DNA of 64,000 nucleotides, taken from NCBI RefSeq assembly GCF_900117415.1, contig NZ_FPEI01000006.1, positions 496,001 to 560,000 of the forward strand. The letters are read 5' to 3'. The stretch is from Hyphomicrobium sp. CS1BSMeth3. GTDB taxonomy: Bacteria > Pseudomonadota > Alphaproteobacteria > Rhizobiales > Hyphomicrobiaceae. Made by a program: the position numbers and the translations under genes. Below the pieces are notes generated by a model. That model made no database searches. It was not told the DNA's origin and saw only the letters and a program-made list of their open reading frames with translations. Position 1 is the first letter of the stretch, and the number at the start of each line of letters is the position of its first letter. Positions 61,353 to 64,000 of the stretch are shown here, piece after piece.

Positions 61353-62275
61353 CACGGCCTCCCGAGCGCCGTAAGCGAGAAGAGCTCACCCGGGTGCACC
61401 ACGAGGCTCCACGCGAGCCGAAGTGCGACCAGCAGCACGATGCCGGCGAGGAGGAAGCGCAACTGCTCGCCCTTGAGCCGTTGGCCGGCGATCGCGCCGA
61501 ATTGTGCGCCGATCACGCCGCCGACGATCAGCAGCAGGGCCAGGGTCGCATCCACGGTCTGGTTCTGGGTCGCGTGCAGGATGGTCGTTGCGGCGGTGAC
61601 GAACGTAATCTGGAAGAGTGACGTGCCGACGACGACGTTGGTCGGCACCTTGAGCAGGTAGATCATGGCCGGGACCATGATGAAGCCGCCGCCGACGCCC
61701 ATGATGGCCGCGAGAAAGCCGACGAACACGCCGAGGGTGAGCGGCGGGATCGCGCTGATATAGAGCTTCGAGCGGTGGAAGCGCATCTTGAGCGGCAGGC
61801 GGTGCACCCAGTTGTGCTGCCCGCGCTGGCGGCTTGCCACCACGATGCCGGACTGCGCCTGGCGGATCGCGTTGATGCTCTCGATCATCATGAGCGTGCC
61901 GATGACGCCGAGCATGGTCACGTAGCTGAGGATGACGAAGAGATCGAACTGGCCGACACGGCGCAGCGCCTTCACGGCCTCGACGCCAAACACCGAGCCG
62001 ACGATGCCGCCCGCCAGCAGGATGGTGCCCATCTTGAAGTCGATGTTCCGCCGCCGCCACTGCGCGAGCGCGCCCGAGACCGACGAGGCGACGATCTGCG
62101 CCGCCTCCGTTCCGACGGCGACCGCCGAGGGCACGCCGGTGAAGATCAGGAGCGGCGTCATCAGGAAACCGCCGCCAACCCCGAACATGCCCGACAGAAA
62201 GCCGACCGACGCGCCCATCCCGATGAACAGGAAGAGGTTGGCGGACATCTCGGCGATCGGCAGATAGATGTTCAT
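61352..62275 (-). CDS. Sulfite exporter TauE/SafE family protein
   Basis: A 307-residue inner-membrane protein with about eight membrane segments in two halves. Each half begins with the family repeat: GFLSGMFGVGGGFLMTPLLI near the N-terminus and GFLAAIMGVGGGFIMVPAMI in the middle. A cytoplasmic loop (RQRGQHNWVHRLPLKMRFHR) separates them. TauE/SafE proteins move sulfite, sulfoacetate or other small anions out of the cell. It is coupled to the TIGR02186 gene. A link with the taurine-type importer at 10-12.8 kb is possible in principle but not shown. Confidence 0.92.
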   Translation of the reverse strand: MNIYLPIAEMSANLFLFIGMGASVGFLSGMFGVGGGFLMTPLLIFTGVPSAVAVGTEAAQIVASSVSGALAQWRRRNIDFKMGTILLAGGIVGSVFGVEAVKALRRVGQFDLFVILSYVTMLGVIGTLMMIESINAIRQAQSGIVVASRQRGQHNWVHRLPLKMRFHRSKLYISAIPPLTLGVFVGFLAAIMGVGGGFIMVPAMIYLLKVPTNVVVGTSLFQITFVTAATTILHATQNQTVDATLALLLIVGGVIGAQFGAIAGQRLKGEQLRFLLAGIVLLVALRLAWSLVVHPGELFSLTALGRP

Positions 62276-62556
62276 CAGGCGGCGCCGGATCCGAGCGGGG
62301 GGCAGCAGGGCTGGGCGAGGGGCACGCCAAAGACAACATCGTCGCCCAGGTGGGAGCCTGAGCTTCGTGGCGACCGGGCGCGTTCTCGGGACGAATACCG
62401 GCTGCTATAAGCCCTCACTATGCCCGGCGCGTCAATGCGTTGTTGAGAGCAATTGTTCCGTTTTTCAACGGTGGTGAGGGATGGCGGAGCGCTATGCGCG
62501 CCGCGGCTTCCTGCAGCCCTGATGCACCAGTCTTTTCCAGCGGCGCGCGCCCGCCT

Positions 62557-64000
62557 CTACTGGCGTACGGGCTGCCATGCCTGGCCGGCCACCCGCGCGT
62601 CGTTGGCCTCCGGCTCGACGGCCTTGGCGCGCCACTGGATGACGAGGGCATCGGCCGCGCGCATGCTGGCGCCGTCGAGCTTGGCGCGGACCACATCGCG
62701 ACGGCGCGTCGCATCCTTGTCGCCGCTGCGCGCAGCAAGCGAGTACCACTTGTAGGCCTCGAGGTTGTTGGTGGGAACACCAAGGCCGCTCTCGTAGAGA
62801 ATGCCGAGATTGTACTGGCTGTCGGCGAGGCCGCGGCTCGCAGCCTCCGTGAACCATTGGACGGCTGAGGCATAGTCGGGCTTGGCGCCGGGACGGCCGG
62901 CGCTCAGTACGGCAAGATTGTGCATCGCACGGAGATTGCCCTGCTCGGCGGCGCGGCCGTACCAGACGCGGGCACGGGCCGGATCAGTGGCCACGCCGAG
63001 GCCGCGCTCGTAGAGCGTGGCGAGCCGGTACTGCGCGGTCGCGAAGCCTTGCGTGGCAGCGCGCTGGTACCAGGTTGCGGCCTGGGCGAAGTCCTGCGGC
63101 ACGCCCTTCCCTTCGGCAAAGCGGGCCGCCACCTCGAACTGGGCGCGCGGATCGCCCTTGGAGGCGGCATGGCGCAGCGAGAGCGGGCCGATCATGGCCG
63201 GCGGCATCTCTACAGACCGGGACATGGTGGGGCCTTGAGGCGCGCTCGGGGCCGCCTGCGGATCAGGTGCGCCCGCGCCCTGCCCGACGGCCGCGAGCAG
63301 ATCGGCCGTCGAGGGCATCGGCGGCGGGACGTGCGCGGGCTGCTGGTCGACGCGGGTGGTGAGGCTCGCGGGCTGAACTTGCCCACCGGTGCCGGTATCG
63401 TCCGCATTGGCGGCGTCACCGCGCTCGATGGACGGGCCGGTGCTGGTGGCCCCCGAAAGGCTGCCCTGCTGCTTTTCCACGGTGGCCTGTGCCGGTGGGC
63501 TTACGGGAGCTGGATCGGCGCCGCGCATGGCGCCGAGGCCGAAGCTCGGCACGAGCCCGCGCAGGCTCGACCCCGCGACGAGCCAGAAGCCGGCCAGCAG
63601 GAATACGGCGAAGCTCGTTGCGATCAGGATGCCGGAACGCGACACGGTCCGCGCGGCAGGCGCGCGGGGCGTGGGGGGCGCCTCGTTCGAGACCTTCTCG
63701 GCCGCGCGCCGCGCCATGGCGATCAGCGCCTGACGATCGAGATCGCCGCTCATGGGCGGCTTCGCCGGGGGAACGCCCTGGGGCTCGGCGCGGACGCTTG
63801 CCGCAGCCGGCAGCGGTGGATCGAGCTCGACAGCCAGCGGGCGAACAGTCGGCCTGTCGACAGCGGCCTGTACCGGCCGCTCCGTCGCCTCGGGGATGGC
63901 GGCGCGCGCAGTTTCCGGCGTCCGCACGGCGAAGACCTGGGGCTCTTGCGGCTCGGCTGGATGGGCCACGCTCGCCTGCATGAGGGCTTCGTGATTGGTG
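62557..64000 (-). CDS. Sel1-repeat protein, PodJ-like C-terminal part (5' end outside window)
   Basis: The frame is open to the window edge, so the N-terminus is missing; at least 481 codons are visible. A membrane segment SGILIATSFAVFLLAGFWLV lies in the middle, followed by a Pro/Ala-rich linker and then Sel1/TPR-like repeats: RAQFEVAARFAEGKGVPQDF, ATAQYRLATLYERGLGVATD, RAMHNLAVLSAG and DSQYNLGILYESGLGVPTNN. The arrangement cytoplasmic part-membrane segment-Sel1 repeats is that of PodJ-type polarity factors of alphaproteobacteria, whose N-terminus is a long coiled coil. Whether it is PodJ itself needs the missing part. Confidence 0.8.
   Translation of the reverse strand, partial: TNHEALMQASVAHPAEPQEPQVFAVRTPETARAAIPEATERPVQAAVDRPTVRPLAVELDPPLPAAASVRAEPQGVPPAKPPMSGDLDRQALIAMARRAAEKVSNEAPPTPRAPAARTVSRSGILIATSFAVFLLAGFWLVAGSSLRGLVPSFGLGAMRGADPAPVSPPAQATVEKQQGSLSGATSTGPSIERGDAANADDTGTGGQVQPASLTTRVDQQPAHVPPPMPSTADLLAAVGQGAGAPDPQAAPSAPQGPTMSRSVEMPPAMIGPLSLRHAASKGDPRAQFEVAARFAEGKGVPQDFAQAATWYQRAATQGFATAQYRLATLYERGLGVATDPARARVWYGRAAEQGNLRAMHNLAVLSAGRPGAKPDYASAVQWFTEAASRGLADSQYNLGILYESGLGVPTNNLEAYKWYSLAARSGDKDATRRRDVVRAKLDGASMRAADALVIQWRAKAVEPEANDARVAGQAWQPVRQ

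Overview
The window looks like chromosome of an alphaproteobacterium, most likely Hyphomicrobiales (Xanthobacteraceae/Bradyrhizobium-type). The evidence is high GC with strong third-position GC, a class I PHA synthase divergent from an AlaC-like aminotransferase, the lepB-rnc-era cluster, a PodJ-like Sel1 protein at the right edge, a TauE/TIGR02186 pair, and palindromic CTCCCCGC repeats common in this order. I had no database access; all family names come from motifs read in the translations.

Layout. 1-6.3 kb: a catabolic/CoA cluster (amidase, two SDR dehydrogenases, class III CoA-transferase, crotonase, acetamidase/formamidase). 6.3-9.2 kb: a disturbed stretch where a decayed second copy of the acetamidase 3' end lies beyond a double-glycine leader peptide gene and a FadL-type porin. 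9.2-10 kb: an AT-rich secreted papain-fold peptidase. 10-16 kb: a taurine/nitrate-type ABC transporter, a class IV aminotransferase and a succinate-semialdehyde-type dehydrogenase. 16-35 kb: housekeeping genes (recO, tyrA, dps, era, rnc, lepB) mixed with uptake genes, a caspase-like protein, a lytic transglycosylase, an ABC-2 exporter, a DUF4344 metallopeptidase, a second double-glycine leader peptide gene and a YiaV/YiaW-like pair.

35.64-56.70 kb: a 21-kb integrated element at the 3' end of a tRNA-Tyr gene, bounded by a 15-bp direct repeat. It carries a tyrosine integrase, a small HTH protein, a prim-pol, a DUF927 helicase-like ATPase, an SSB, a small zinc-finger protein, two virion-type proteins (434 and 1467 aa), a fibronectin-III protein, repressor/Cro-like genes and an accessory end (HEPN-like protein, membrane proteins, zinc ribbon, membrane-anchored J-domain protein). 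I see no terminase, portal, capsid or tail-sheath gene, so it resembles a phage satellite or a reduced prophage. GGGAAC iteron clusters and paired ACTGGGG repeats lie near both ends. A well-formed small gene is nested antisense in the 1467-aa gene.

56.7-64 kb: the chromosome resumes with tRNA-Tyr, the aminotransferase, phaC, TIGR02186/TauE and the Sel1-repeat protein, which runs off the window.
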